Below, in pieces: positions 28,286-37,930 of a stretch of 64,000 nucleotides of DNA. Position 1 is the first letter of the stretch; each line of letters opens with the position of its first letter. The notes under the pieces are model-generated. The model saw only the letters and a program-made list of their open reading frames with translations. It ran no database searches and had not been told where the DNA came from. Origin of the DNA: an uncultured Myxococcales bacterium (lineage in GTDB: Bacteria; Myxococcota_A; Polyangia; Polyangiales; Polyangiaceae); assembly GCA_937949945.1 (NCBI GenBank), contig CALFEQ010000156.1, positions 35,511 to 99,510 of the forward strand, given 5' to 3'. Position numbers and translations under genes: made by a program.

Positions 28286-29865
28286 GCGTCAGCCTCTCCC
28301 TGTTTCAGCGGAAGTCTTAGCCGAAACCGGGTCTGGCCGGGACGGCTATCCACCTCGATGGTACCGCCGTGGTCGCTGACGATTCGGTGCACGATCGACA
28401 GGCCCAGCCCCGTCCCGTTCGGCTTGGTCGAGAAGAACGCATCGAAAACGGGCGCATCCCCCGACGGCAGGCCGGGGCCGTCGTCCTCGACCTCGATCCA
28501 GACGGCGCGCGGCTCCCGGCGCGCGCGAACGACCACGTTGCCGCCCCCGCCGGGGGTGAGCGCCTCGATCGCATTGTTGAGCAGGTTCAACATGACCTGC
28601 TCCAGCCGATGCGCGTCGGCGTCGAAGATGACGTCTGCGGCAGGCAGGTCCGCCGTGAGCGTGACGTTGCCGTCCTTCGCCACCGACGAGACGAGCTGCA
28701 GCGAGCGCTCGCAGAGCGCGCGGACGCTCGCGGGACCGCGGCGGAGCGGACGCGGCTGGGCGAAGTCGAGGAAGTCGGCGACGAGGCGTGCGAGCCGCTG
28801 GATCTCGTCGTCGATGACGCGCACGGCATCGAGCGCGTCGGGTGAGCCGCCGTTCTTCGACAGCGATCGCTGGAGGAACGACACGTGGAGGCGCGCGCCG
28901 TTGAGCGGGTTGCGGATCTCGTGAGCGAGCCCCGCGGCCAGCGTACCGAGCGCGGCGAGCTTCTTCTCTTGCTGTTGCCGCTCGCGCTCGATGCGCTGCT
29001 CGGTGACGTCGGTACCGAACGCGAACGTGACGGCGTCTCGGTCGTCGCGCGCGGGCGCGTGCACGATGTGCCACTCGAGCGTGCGCACCCGGCCGGAGCG
29101 GGTCGCCAGCGGCAGCTCGAAGAGCTTCGACCCACGATGCGCGCCGTTCGCCGAGAACCGCTCCGCCGCCTGCGCGCGGCACGACTCCGGGAGGAGCAGC
29201 TCGACGAAGGAACGCGTGAGCACCTCGTCCTGGGCGTAGCCCGTGCATCGCTCCGCCTCGCGGTTGAAGAGCACGATCGATCCGGCCGCATCGAGACCGA
29301 CGACGACGAGCGGCGCGAGCTCCACGGCCTTCACGTGCTGCTCTTCGAGCGTCGTCGCTCGGCGCCCGTCCTGTTCCTTCCGCACGGACCGCTCCACGCG
29401 GGCGACGAGATCCTCGCGATACGTCTCGAGCATGATCGCGAGCTCGAGGTCGAGCAGGCGCGACAGCGCGTCCACGGTCGGCCTCGCGTCGGCGCCGAGC
29501 TGCTCGAACGCGACGGCGGTGAGCGACGAGCGGATGAGCGACATCGCCGCGGGCATGTACCGCTGCGGCAGCCCCACCTTCACGTGGACACGCCCGATCT
29601 GCGCCGTCTTCTCGAAGTACGCCTCGTCGTAGACGCCGCCGAACACGCGCTCGAGCCAGCGCACCATGGAGTTCTGCAGGCGGTTGATCTGCTCCTCGCC
29701 CGTCAGGACGGCGTGGGCGTCCTCGTGCTCGCGGATCCGCTCGTAGAACTCGAGCGCGACCCGCCGGAAATGGGGGGCCGCCCGAGGAGCGAACGCGGCG
29801 AGCAAGCGTGCATCTTCCTCGGAGAACCGCACGTACCGCTTGAGCTCCTCGAAGAGGGTTTCCAT
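28282..29865 (-). CDS. Globin-coupled sensor histidine kinase
   Basis: 527-residue cytoplasmic kinase without membrane segments. Residues about 1-155 are a globin-coupled sensor (protoglobin-type) domain with probable proximal heme ligand H94 in GRVHVKVGLPQRYM. A PAS domain follows (about 175-290, PLVVVGLDAAGSIVLFN), then HisKA with phospho-accepting H315 in AGLAHEIRNPLNG, and a HATPase domain with NLLNNAIEAL, DDGPGLP and GTGLGLSI. It should sense O2, or NO/CO, and phosphorylate the co-transcribed NtrC-type regulator (4-nt overlap). It carries its own sigma-54 promoter and upstream palindrome, suggesting positive autoregulation. Confidence 0.93.
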
Positions 29866-29925
29866 CCGTCAGCGAGCATAGTGCACCCGGCGCGCGCGCC
29901 GAGAGTTCGCCGCCTCGGCGCATGC

Positions 29926-29941
29926 TGCAGCGCACATGCCA
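29926..29941 (-). promoter_or_regulatory. Sigma-54 promoter of the kinase-regulator operon
   Basis: TGGCATGTGCGCTGCA on the minus strand: TGGCA at -24 and CTGCA at -12, very like the element before the Usp gene at 47.5 kb. The predicted leader is about 50 nt. Confidence 0.7.
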
Positions 29942-29997
29942 CGAACGTAGAGCTCCGAAGTCCCCGCCGGCGCGTGGACTTCGGCGCACGAAGCGCA

Positions 29998-30022
29998 GGG
30001 ACGCGCAATGCTTGCGCGTCCC
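29998..30022. promoter_or_regulatory. 25-bp palindrome containing GCGCA-N5-TGCGC
   Basis: Perfect inverted repeat with 11-bp arms and a TGC centre; the core at 30003-30017 is GCGCAATGCTTGCGC. It is 57 nt upstream of the -24 element of the globin-coupled kinase operon, so it is a candidate autoregulatory enhancer. Confidence 0.7.
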
Positions 30023-30092
30023 GCGCAGAGCGCGCGCCTCGGCATGGCGGCGATGTGAGCCCCCCGGCGACGCCTCCGAGAGCGGCTTTCGC

Positions 30093-30950
30093 TCACGCCG
30101 CGGTGCGGACGAACCGGACGATCCTACGGGCGACGACGCCGGGCGCGTCGAAATGCGGGCAATGACCGATCCCGTCGGGCTCCTCGATGATGGTGTGCGG
30201 AGGCAGGTGGGTGGCGAACCATTCGAGGTGGGCGCGAGGCAAGAGCCGCTCCGACTTCCCCCAGAGGAGGAGGATGGGCATCGAGAGCGACGCCAACGCC
30301 TCCGGAGAGGGCGCGTGCTCGAAGGTCGCCGACGCGAGCAGGTCGCGGACCGCCCGCCGGGCGAACGCCGCCGGGAACTCGTGCGCGAGGAGCGGGATGA
30401 ACCACGGCGGCTCGTGGTAGATGCGCTCGACGAACGCTCGCGCTTGCGCGCGCGTTCGGATGTCGAACGACGCCTTGAGCTCGCGCCAGTCCTCGTCGGA
30501 CACCCGAGCGCCGGCAGGCGAGAGGAGCACGAGCGCGCGGACCCGCGACGGCCGCGTGATGGCGTAGCGCAGCGCGACGGCGCCGCCGAGCGAGTTGCCG
30601 ACGAGCACGGCCGGCTCGTCCACCAGCCTGTCGAGCGCGCTCGCCACGGCATCGAAGAGTCGCTCGGGAGTGAGCGGCTCCTTCGGATGCTCGCTGAAGC
30701 CGTGCCCCGGGTAGTCGGGCGCCACGATGCGCCGGACGTGGCGCCGCAGGCGGATGAACACCGGACCGAACGGCGTCGCGGCCGAGCCCAGCCCGTGGAG
30801 GAACACGGTCGTCGGCAGGTGCCCCTGCCCTCGCCCGTCGTACGTGTGCAGCCGCGCGAGCGCGGTGCTCACGTACGTGGTCGACAGACCGCCACGGCGG
30901 AGCGCCACGCGCCCGAGATGCTCGGCCATCGTGAGGAGAACCGGCTTCAC
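30093..30950 (-). CDS. Alpha/beta hydrolase
   Basis: 285-residue alpha/beta-hydrolase fold protein. The oxyanion-loop motif HGLGSAATPFGP, nucleophile elbow GNSLGG (Ser near 119) and the late GIGHCPHFDAP segment with the catalytic His are present. The acid is probably the Asp/Glu near LLLWGKSERLLP. Similar hydrolases act on esters, but the substrate is unknown. Its start region faces prs across 226 nt. Confidence 0.87.
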   Translation of the reverse strand: MKPVLLTMAEHLGRVALRRGGLSTTYVSTALARLHTYDGRGQGHLPTTVFLHGLGSAATPFGPVFIRLRRHVRRIVAPDYPGHGFSEHPKEPLTPERLFDAVASALDRLVDEPAVLVGNSLGGAVALRYAITRPSRVRALVLLSPAGARVSDEDWRELKASFDIRTRAQARAFVERIYHEPPWFIPLLAHEFPAAFARRAVRDLLASATFEHAPSPEALASLSMPILLLWGKSERLLPRAHLEWFATHLPPHTIIEEPDGIGHCPHFDAPGVVARRIVRFVRTAA

Positions 30951-31082
30951 TGCTCTTCAGTCTACGCATCCCACGGTCGAGCGGAACGTGGTGCTCGAGG
31001 GCGTGCGAACTCGATCCGCGCACGGCCGCGATCCGCCGCGGCGTGCGCGCACGCCTCTGCCGCGTGAGGAGCGCGATCGCGA

Positions 31083-31098
31083 TGGCCGGCGGCTTGCA
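31083..31098 (+). promoter_or_regulatory. Putative sigma-54 promoter of prs operon
   Basis: TGGCCGGCGGCTTGCA: TGGC at -24 and perfect TTGCA at -12. Predicted leader about 68 nt, containing a GGAG Shine-Dalgarno. No copy of the palindromic activator site was found nearby. Confidence 0.6.
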
Positions 31099-31176
31099 CC
31101 GCGAAGACACGGAGCGCCCCGGCGGCGAAGAGAGCGCCGAGCGCTCCCGTGGCGCGACCGTTGGCTGGAGCTCCAC

Positions 31177-32199
31177 ATGAACGTCGAAGAGATCGCCGTC
31201 CGTAGCGCTCCGCGAGAGGCGGCGGAGTCGTCTCGACGTCCGACGCTCGAGGCCCCCGCGCTCGTCGCCGGGACGGCGCACCCCGCGCTCGCGGTCGCGC
31301 TCGCCGAGGCGCTCGGGGAGCCGCTCGTGCGATGCGACGTCGAGCGCTTCCCGGACGGAGAGCTCACGATCTCCGTCGACGAAGAGGTGCGCGGCAGGGA
31401 CGTCTACGTCGTCCAGCCGACGATGCCGCCGGTCGGCGAGAACATCCTCGAGCTCGTGCTCGTCGCGGATGCGCTTCATCGAGCCGGCGCCGAGCGCGTG
31501 ACCGCCGTGATCCCGTACTTCGGCTTCGCGCGCCAGGAGCGCCGCGTACGACGAGGCGAGCCCCTCGGGGCGCGCGTCGTCGCCGACCTCGTCTCGTGCG
31601 GCCGGTTCGCTCGGCTCGTCGCGATCGATCTGCACGCTCCCGCCGTCGAGGGCTTCTTCTCCGTACCGCTCGAGCACATCACGGCCATCCCGCTCCTCGC
31701 CGAGGCGGTGCGGCCGTGGCTGCGCGACGATACGGTGATCGTCTCGCCGGACCTCGGCGGCGCGAAGCTCGCACGGCAGTACAGCAGGCTGCTCGATCGA
31801 CCGGTCGCCGTCGTGCACAAGAAGCGGCTCGACGGACGGAGCGTCGAGGTGCACGACGTGACCGGCGACGTCTCCGGCCGTCCGTGCATCATCGTGGACG
31901 ACCTCGTCTCGACGGGCGGCACGATCGCGGCAGCGGTCTCCGCGCTCCGCGATCGGGGCGCGAGCGACGATCTCGTCGTCGTGGCGAGCCACACGTTGAT
32001 GGCCGGCTCGGCCGCCGACGTCCTCTCGCGCGCAGGCGTCCGCCGCCTGATCGGCACCGACACCATCCCGCCTCGATCGGGAGGCACCTTCGAGCGCATC
32101 GTCGTCTCCGTCGCGCCGCTGCTCGCGGACGCCATCCGGCGGATGGCGCGAGGGCGCACGTGCGCGATGCATCTCGGCCCCGGGAGGTCACCGCCATGA
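31177..32199 (+). CDS. prs: Ribose-phosphate pyrophosphokinase
   Basis: 340-residue PRPP synthetase (ribose 5-phosphate + ATP to PRPP + AMP). Signatures: FPDGELTI near 52, YFGFARQERR, the DLHA metal-site region, and the PRPP-binding loop CIIVDDLVSTGGT near 235. The first 30 residues are an extension relative to housekeeping Prs, and YFGFARQERR departs from the common YYGYARQDRK, suggesting an accessory paralogue. The ATG at 31177 has CTGGAG upstream. It overlaps the next gene by 4 nt. PRPP feeds the nicotinate phosphoribosyltransferase encoded at 15.7 kb. Confidence 0.9.
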   Translation: MNVEEIAVRSAPREAAESSRRPTLEAPALVAGTAHPALAVALAEALGEPLVRCDVERFPDGELTISVDEEVRGRDVYVVQPTMPPVGENILELVLVADALHRAGAERVTAVIPYFGFARQERRVRRGEPLGARVVADLVSCGRFARLVAIDLHAPAVEGFFSVPLEHITAIPLLAEAVRPWLRDDTVIVSPDLGGAKLARQYSRLLDRPVAVVHKKRLDGRSVEVHDVTGDVSGRPCIIVDDLVSTGGTIAAAVSALRDRGASDDLVVVASHTLMAGSAADVLSRAGVRRLIGTDTIPPRSGGTFERIVVSVAPLLADAIRRMARGRTCAMHLGPGRSPP

Positions 32200-32726
32200 C
32201 GGCCAAGGTCTCGCGCGCATCGGCCGACGCCGGCACGATCACCTCGTCGACGAGCACGGGCGCGTGGGCGCTCGTGGCGACGAGCGCGCTCATGCTCGGC
32301 GTCCCGTCGGTGTTCTGGCTCTTCCGCGGCGAGCTCTTCGATCGCCGCATCTACGAACGGCTCGGAGGCGCGTCGTGGACGCTCGCGGACGCGATCGACG
32401 CGGACGTCGTCGACCTCGTGTCCGCGCTCGTCCGCCTCGCCGGCGCGCTCGGCACCGCGGCCGCCCTCCTCGGCCTCGCGGTCGCGATCGTCCCCTACCG
32501 CCGCCGCGAGCCGTGGGCCTGGTACGCCCTCTGGGCGATCCCTCTCGCGGGCACGCTCGATCTCGCGATCTTCGCCGGCTACGGCGCGCTCACGACGCGC
32601 GCGCTGCTCTGGGACGTGGGGATCCTGGCGCTCTCGGTGCTCGGTCTCGTCCTGCCCTCGCGCATCACCCGCGAACAGCGGCCGAGCGCGCCTGCTCCGA
32701 CTCCCGCCCGAGAGGACGCGACGTGA
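32196..32726 (+). CDS. Integral membrane protein, unknown function
   Basis: 176 residues with four predicted membrane helices (about 24-44, 76-98, 107-128, 134-152) and a Pro-rich C-terminal tail. The ATG overlaps the prs stop (ATGA) and has GGGAGG upstream; its own stop overlaps the polX start by one base. No family recognised. Translational coupling implies a shared role or at least shared expression with prs and polX. Confidence 0.75.
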   Translation: MTAKVSRASADAGTITSSTSTGAWALVATSALMLGVPSVFWLFRGELFDRRIYERLGGASWTLADAIDADVVDLVSALVRLAGALGTAAALLGLAVAIVPYRRREPWAWYALWAIPLAGTLDLAIFAGYGALTTRALLWDVGILALSVLGLVLPSRITREQRPSAPAPTPAREDAT

Positions 32727-34558
32727 TGGACAACGCGGCGATCGCGCGCGTGTTCGACGACGTGGCGGACCTGCTCGAGATCCAGGGAGCGAACGCGTTC
32801 CGCATCCGCGCCTACCGGACCGCCGCTCGGATCGTCGAGTCTCTGGGCGAGTCGGTCGCCGCGATCGTCGCGCGCGATCCCGAGAGGCTCGAAGAGCTGC
32901 CGGGCATCGGCGCCGATCTGGCCGGCAAGATCTGCGAGATCGTGCGGACGGGCGATCTCGAGCTCCGGCGAGAGCTCGCGCGAGAGGTCCCCGACGGCGT
33001 CGTGCAGATGATGAAGCTCGCGAGCGTCGGGCCGAAGCGCGCCAAGCTGTTCTGGGACACGCTGGGCGTGACCTCGATCGCAGAGCTCGCCGACGCGGCG
33101 CGCGCGGGCAAGCTCGCCGGGCTCCGCGGCATCGGCGAGACGCTGCAGCGGCGGATCCTCGAGGCCTGCATCCGCGCGCAGGCCGCGATGCCCGGACGGC
33201 GTCTCTTGATCGAGGCCGACGAGGTCGCCGCGAAGCTGCTCGGCTGGCTTCGTGGCGAGCCTGCCGTCGAGAGGGCCGACGTCGCCGGGAGCGTCCGGCG
33301 ACGCAAAGAGACGGTCGGGGACATCGACGTCCTCGCGGCCTCGCGCGCGCCACGCGCGGTCTCCGATCGGTTCGTCGCGTACCCGGAGGTCGAGCGCGTC
33401 GACGCGCACGGCGAGACCCGCTCGGCGGTCGTGCTCCGCTCCGGAGTCCAGGTCGACCTCCGGGTCGTCGCGCCGGAGACGTACGGCGCCGCGCTCGCGT
33501 ACTTCACCGGCTCGAAGGACCACAACATCGCGATCCGCACGCGCGCGCTCGAGCGTGGACTGAAGGTGAGCGAGTACGGCGTGTTCCGCGGCAAGCGGCG
33601 CATCGGCGGCGCCGAGGAGATCGACGTGTACCGCGCCGTCGGGCTCTCGTTCGTGCCGCCGGAGCTCCGCGAAGGCCGCGGCGAGATCGAGGCCGCGGAA
33701 GAAGGCGATCTCCCCGCCCTCGTCACGCTCGCGGACGTGCGCGGCGATCTCCACGTCCACACGTCGGCGAGCGACGGACACGACACGATCGCGACGATGC
33801 GCGAGGCGGCCGCCGCGTGCGGATGGGCCTACGTGGCCATCACCGACCACGTCTGGGCCGACGGCGGAAGAGGCGTCGACCGGAACGAGCTGCGTGATCA
33901 GGCGCGCGAGATCGATCGGCTCAACGCGACCCTCGATGGTCCCGTGCTCCTCAAGGGCGCGGAGATCGACGTCCTGCCCGACGGCACGCTCGCGCTCGAC
34001 GACGGGACCCTCGACGAGCTCGAGGTCGTCGTCGCCGCGATCCACTCGGAGCTGGACATGCCGGAGGACGCGATGACCGAGCGCGTGCTCCGCGCGCTCC
34101 GGCATCCCCGCGTCGCGATCTTCGCCCACCCGACGAATCGCCGGATCGGATCGCGGCCGCCGGCACGGATCGACATGTCGAAGGTCGTGCGCGCTGCACG
34201 CGACCTCGGAGTGCTCCTCGAGATCGACGCGAGGCCGGAGCGACTCGACCTCTACGACGTCGTCGTGCGCATGGCACGCGACGAGGGAGCTCGGCTCGTC
34301 GTCGGCAGCGACGCTCACGCCGCGCACGAGATGGCGTGGATGCGCTACGGCATCGATCAGGCGCGCCGCGGATGGTGCACGGCGGAGGACGTCGCGAACA
34401 CGCGGTCGCTCCCGGCGCTGGCTCGCCTCTGCCCCCGCCTCCGCGCGCCGGTCGCCCGAGCCTCGCACCCGGCTCCCGCGACGGCGCGGGCCGAGCCGCG
34501 CGGCGCGGTGCCGCGAACGCGCCGGCCCGCGCGCAGGCAGCGTATCGGGGCCTCTTGA
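32726..34558 (+). CDS. polX: DNA polymerase/3'-5' exonuclease PolX
   Basis: 610-residue family X DNA repair polymerase. Helix-hairpin-helix motifs (LPGIGADLAGKI, LRGIGETLQRRI), the polymerase active site GSVRRRKETVGDIDVL with paired aspartates near 200, and a C-terminal PHP exonuclease domain (DLHVHTSASDGH, AITDH, HPTNRR, GSDAH) are all visible. It fills short gaps in base-excision or end-joining repair. The last 40 residues are a basic Ala/Arg/Pro tail beyond the usual family end. It is third gene of the prs operon; repair during stress would fit the surrounding genes. Confidence 0.95.
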   Translation: MDNAAIARVFDDVADLLEIQGANAFRIRAYRTAARIVESLGESVAAIVARDPERLEELPGIGADLAGKICEIVRTGDLELRRELAREVPDGVVQMMKLASVGPKRAKLFWDTLGVTSIAELADAARAGKLAGLRGIGETLQRRILEACIRAQAAMPGRRLLIEADEVAAKLLGWLRGEPAVERADVAGSVRRRKETVGDIDVLAASRAPRAVSDRFVAYPEVERVDAHGETRSAVVLRSGVQVDLRVVAPETYGAALAYFTGSKDHNIAIRTRALERGLKVSEYGVFRGKRRIGGAEEIDVYRAVGLSFVPPELREGRGEIEAAEEGDLPALVTLADVRGDLHVHTSASDGHDTIATMREAAAACGWAYVAITDHVWADGGRGVDRNELRDQAREIDRLNATLDGPVLLKGAEIDVLPDGTLALDDGTLDELEVVVAAIHSELDMPEDAMTERVLRALRHPRVAIFAHPTNRRIGSRPPARIDMSKVVRAARDLGVLLEIDARPERLDLYDVVVRMARDEGARLVVGSDAHAAHEMAWMRYGIDQARRGWCTAEDVANTRSLPALARLCPRLRAPVARASHPAPATARAEPRGAVPRTRRPARRQRIGAS

Positions 34559-34732
34559 CCGATCGTGAAGCGAAATCTTCGGGGATTTCGCGGATTCCCC
34601 GCGTGGGGAGTTTCCACGCGGCCCGAGTTGTGCTTAAGGGCGCATTTGCGCTGGGCGCGTGTCGAGCCTGTCTCGAACGCCGACGGGGCGCAGCTCCGAG
34701 CGCACCAGCACCACGAACGACGAGGGGGAAGC

Positions 34733-34954
34733 GTGAGCCGGGAGTTCCGACCAGGCGAGCTCGTGGAGGTCACGATCGTCGGCGGCGTCCGCATCAACGC
34801 CCGCGTCGTCCGCGCTTTGCCGTCTCCGGAGAACGAGCTCCTCCTCACCAACGACGCCGGCGCCTACTTCTGCGCTCCGGCCGCGCACGTCGTTCGGACG
34901 CTCGAACCGCCCGCCGGCGACGCCGAATCGTCGGCCGGCGAGCGTGGCCGTTGA
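34733..34954 (+). CDS. Small hypothetical protein
   Basis: 73 residues beginning at GTG 34733, 9 nt after a GAGGGGG Shine-Dalgarno. The compact beta-rich sequence with RPGELVEVTIVGGVRINARVV resembles small SH3-like barrel proteins. No family recognised. The 174 bases between polX and this start hold no other gene. Confidence 0.6.
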   Translation: MSREFRPGELVEVTIVGGVRINARVVRALPSPENELLLTNDAGAYFCAPAAHVVRTLEPPAGDAESSAGERGR

Positions 34955-34962
34955 CGGCCGTG

Positions 34963-36288
34963 TCAGTCGGGACGGCGGGGCAGGCTCGTGACCGTCTCCG
35001 GCAGCGAGAGGTGCTTCTTCATCTGGAGGATGGAGTCCCAGAGGAGCTGCTTCACGTACGTCGGGTTGTGCGCTCCCAGGTCCTTGCTGCGTGCGACGAT
35101 CAGATAGTTGTAGAGCGCACCGGCGGTGTCCTTGTCCGCCACGATGTGCGCGGCGGGCGGGGTCCCGGGCCGGACGTGATCGAGGTGGAACTGTCCGTCC
35201 GCGAGCTCCTCGTCCGTGAGCGCAGTGAACGGAGCGGTGTCCGCGCGCGTGATCATGCCCGCTTGGTTCAGCAAGCCTTGCAGCTCGTAGAGCGCGTTGC
35301 GCACGGTCGTCTGTCCGCCCTGGATGTCGAACGTCGTGCCGGTGTACGTCGTGTGGCACGTCTTGCAGAACGCCAGCGCCGGCTTCATCGTGTGGTCCGG
35401 CACGTTTCCGTTCGCGGCGACGGGGCTCATGTGACAACCCACGCACGCGTTCGCGATCGTCACGTGCGTCGACGTCGAGTACGCCTTGCCCGGGAAGTGG
35501 TAGCCGCCCTTCCCCGAGTAGACGTCGGCCTGCGGTCCGTCGTGCGGGCCCCAGCGGACGTTCGAGAGGACGTTGCTGTTCTCGATGTAGAGCGACACGT
35601 CCTTGCGCGACTTGTGACAGAAGACGCAGAGGTTGCCCGTTCCGTACGAGACCGCCGTACCGAGCGGCTCCGTCACCGACGTCCCCTCGGTCTTTTCGAT
35701 GTATGCCGTGTCGTTCGGGCCGCCGGGCACACGCAGCGGCGCCTGCCCGGACGTGTAGCTGCCCGTCACGTGCGGATCGTTCGTCTCGTTGAAGTCGTGG
35801 CACGTCGAGCAGTGGATGCGCCCGATCGTCGTCGCGCCTCCGTAACCGATCTCGTTGATCGCTCCGTTCGCGGCCTTGTAGCTGATGTGCCCCTTCGCGA
35901 CGTTCGTCGGCGTGCCCGCGTCCGGTGGCACGATGAAGTTGTTCGCGACACGCTGCTGAATGCCGTCGATCGCGTGACAGTTCCCGCACGCGCCGCCTCC
36001 GACCTCGTTGTTCTGCGGATGCGAGTGATGGCTGAACCGCCACTGGTCGACGACGCCGTTGAACGTGTGGCACGGCGTCGTGCACGCCCCGCCGAGGATG
36101 GTGCCGGCATCTCCGCCGCCGGGCTCGCCCGGCGCACCGGGAGGCCCCGGCGGGCCGGCGGGCCCTGCCGGTCCGGGAACGCCGGGGTCGCCCTTCGCGC
36201 CGTCGTCGCCGGAACACGCGGCGAGGACGCTCGCGGTTCCGACCGAAGCGACGATCGCGGACAATCCGATGAGTCGGGTGAGAGTCAT
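34963..36288 (-). CDS. Collagen-repeat multiheme c-type cytochrome lipoprotein
   Basis: 441 residues. The signal peptide ends in lipobox LAAC near residue 24; a short collagen-like Gly-X-Y segment follows (about 30-60: GVPGPAGPAGPPGPPGAPG), then a cytochrome region with five CXXCH heme motifs (CGNCH, CSTCH, CVFCH, CVGCH, CKTCH) and one CX3CH (CTTPCH). The last 130 residues lack hemes. Lipid anchor plus collagen stalk suggests a surface-displayed heme protein. The ATG at 36288 has GGAGG upstream. It is divergent from the next multiheme gene, with 76 nt between starts. Confidence 0.85.
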   Translation of the reverse strand: MTLTRLIGLSAIVASVGTASVLAACSGDDGAKGDPGVPGPAGPAGPPGPPGAPGEPGGGDAGTILGGACTTPCHTFNGVVDQWRFSHHSHPQNNEVGGGACGNCHAIDGIQQRVANNFIVPPDAGTPTNVAKGHISYKAANGAINEIGYGGATTIGRIHCSTCHDFNETNDPHVTGSYTSGQAPLRVPGGPNDTAYIEKTEGTSVTEPLGTAVSYGTGNLCVFCHKSRKDVSLYIENSNVLSNVRWGPHDGPQADVYSGKGGYHFPGKAYSTSTHVTIANACVGCHMSPVAANGNVPDHTMKPALAFCKTCHTTYTGTTFDIQGGQTTVRNALYELQGLLNQAGMITRADTAPFTALTDEELADGQFHLDHVRPGTPPAAHIVADKDTAGALYNYLIVARSKDLGAHNPTYVKQLLWDSILQMKKHLSLPETVTSLPRRPD

Positions 36289-36364
36289 GTGCCTCCGTCG
36301 AGCGCGCAGCCGACGAGGCCGACCGCGCGCGAGCGGGCGCGACTTTGCACCCCTCAGGCCAAAC

Positions 36365-37903
36365 GTGTCACGCGAATCGTTCCTCCTCGGCGTCGCCCTC
36401 GCGGGCGCATGCTTCTTCGCTTGCGAGAACGCGCGCGAAAATGCCTCGGCGCCGACGCCTTGGATGGGGCGCGTCGCCGATCTGCTCGAAGCGCAATGCG
36501 TGCGCTGCCACGCAGGCTTTGCGCCGGCCGGCGGCTGGCGCGCAGACTCGTGGCTCGGCGTCATCGGCTGCACCGCCTCGGGCGTGCCCGCGACGGCGAG
36601 CCCGGATGGCGGTCGAGCACCGCTCCTCGCGGTCCTCGACCGTCCGGACCATGCCGGTCTCGTGAGCGCGGAGGAGCGCGCGCTCCTCGAAGCGTTCGTC
36701 GCGTCGGGCAGTCCCCGCAGCGGTGACGGCGTCCACGGACGCTCCTTCGCCGACCCGCGATCGCCCACGAGCCACGGGCGTTTCCTCCGATCGAGGCGGT
36801 GGGCGCCGATGCTCGACCCGAACGACGCCGATGCATGCGCCACTTGCCACGACGGCGCGGGCCCGCGAAGACCCGGGATCACGCAGCCCGCCGCGAACGC
36901 CCCCGCGTGCACGACCTGCCACGTCCAGCCCGAAGGACCGTTCGCGTGCAGCACCTGCCACGGCCACCGCATCGACGATCCCTCGCGCCCGTACCCTCCT
37001 CGTGATCGCTGCTTCTTCCCGAACGAACCGGAGGACCGCGCGCACGCGGCGCACGCCGGAACGAGCCCCTCGCGATCGGTGGGCTTGCCGTGCTCGACGT
37101 GCCATCCCGTCCCCGAGCCGGGGCCCGCGCAGATGACGGGCGTGCACGGCAACGGATGGACGGACGTCTGGTTCGACCATGCCGTCGCCGGCCGCGAGGC
37201 GGTCTTCGACGCCGCGACGAAGACCTGCACGGGTACCTGCCACGCGCGAGGCGGCGCCCGTCCCGCGCCGACCTGGAACGACGCGCCGATGACGTGCAAC
37301 GACTGCCACGCCTCGCCGCCGCCGGGGCACTACGCCGGCGCGTGCACGACCTGCCATCACGAGGCGAACGCAGACGGCACCGCGCTCGTGAGCCCGGTGC
37401 TCCACGCGAACGGCAAGGTCGATCTCGGCGACGGCAGCGGCGGCTGCGGCGCATGCCACGGACGAGGCGACGACCCCTGGCCGAAGACCGGCGCGCACGA
37501 GGCGCACGCACGCCCCGCGAACGCGAAGCCGGTGCCTTGCGAGAGCTGTCATCGCGTGCCCGCCCCGGGCGAGCGCCATCCCGTGGGGAGCGACGGCGCG
37601 ACGGTCCGACTGGCGGGCCTCGCCGCCAAGGGCGGCCGCCGTCCCTCGTGGGATCCGACGACGAAGACGTGCGCCGACACGTACTGCCACGACCTCGGCG
37701 GAGGCGATTCACCGCGCCCGCGCTGGTTCGACGGCCCGCGCACGTGCAGCTCGTGTCACGCGTCACCGCCGCCGCCGCCGCACGTGCAGTCGCCCACGTG
37801 CGGCGGCGCGACCTGTCACGAGGGCCGGACGGACGGCCTCACGATGACGCCCGCGGGGCGCATCGCCCACGTCGACGGGCTCATCGATCGCGCGGTGCAG
37901 TGA
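36365..37903 (+). CDS. Multiheme cytochrome with CxxxxCH...CxxCH modules
   Basis: 512-residue exported heme protein beginning at GTG 36365 with a signal peptide (lipobox-like FFAC near 20). It has ten CXXCH motifs, one CX3CH (CTGTCH) and two CX4CH (CADTYCH, CGGATCH). The repeating module with KTC...CH, a Trp-rich spacer, then TCNDCHASPP or TCSSCHASPP matches the domain common in Geobacter and myxobacterial outer-surface cytochromes. A sigma-54-like element (CGGGCGCGACTTTGCA, 36334-36349) ends 16 nt before the GTG, moderate support only. It converges with the 27-heme gene. Confidence 0.85.
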   Translation: MSRESFLLGVALAGACFFACENARENASAPTPWMGRVADLLEAQCVRCHAGFAPAGGWRADSWLGVIGCTASGVPATASPDGGRAPLLAVLDRPDHAGLVSAEERALLEAFVASGSPRSGDGVHGRSFADPRSPTSHGRFLRSRRWAPMLDPNDADACATCHDGAGPRRPGITQPAANAPACTTCHVQPEGPFACSTCHGHRIDDPSRPYPPRDRCFFPNEPEDRAHAAHAGTSPSRSVGLPCSTCHPVPEPGPAQMTGVHGNGWTDVWFDHAVAGREAVFDAATKTCTGTCHARGGARPAPTWNDAPMTCNDCHASPPPGHYAGACTTCHHEANADGTALVSPVLHANGKVDLGDGSGGCGACHGRGDDPWPKTGAHEAHARPANAKPVPCESCHRVPAPGERHPVGSDGATVRLAGLAAKGGRRPSWDPTTKTCADTYCHDLGGGDSPRPRWFDGPRTCSSCHASPPPPPHVQSPTCGGATCHEGRTDGLTMTPAGRIAHVDGLIDRAVQ

Positions 37904-37930
37904 GACCTCCGCATCCCGACGACGACGGCG

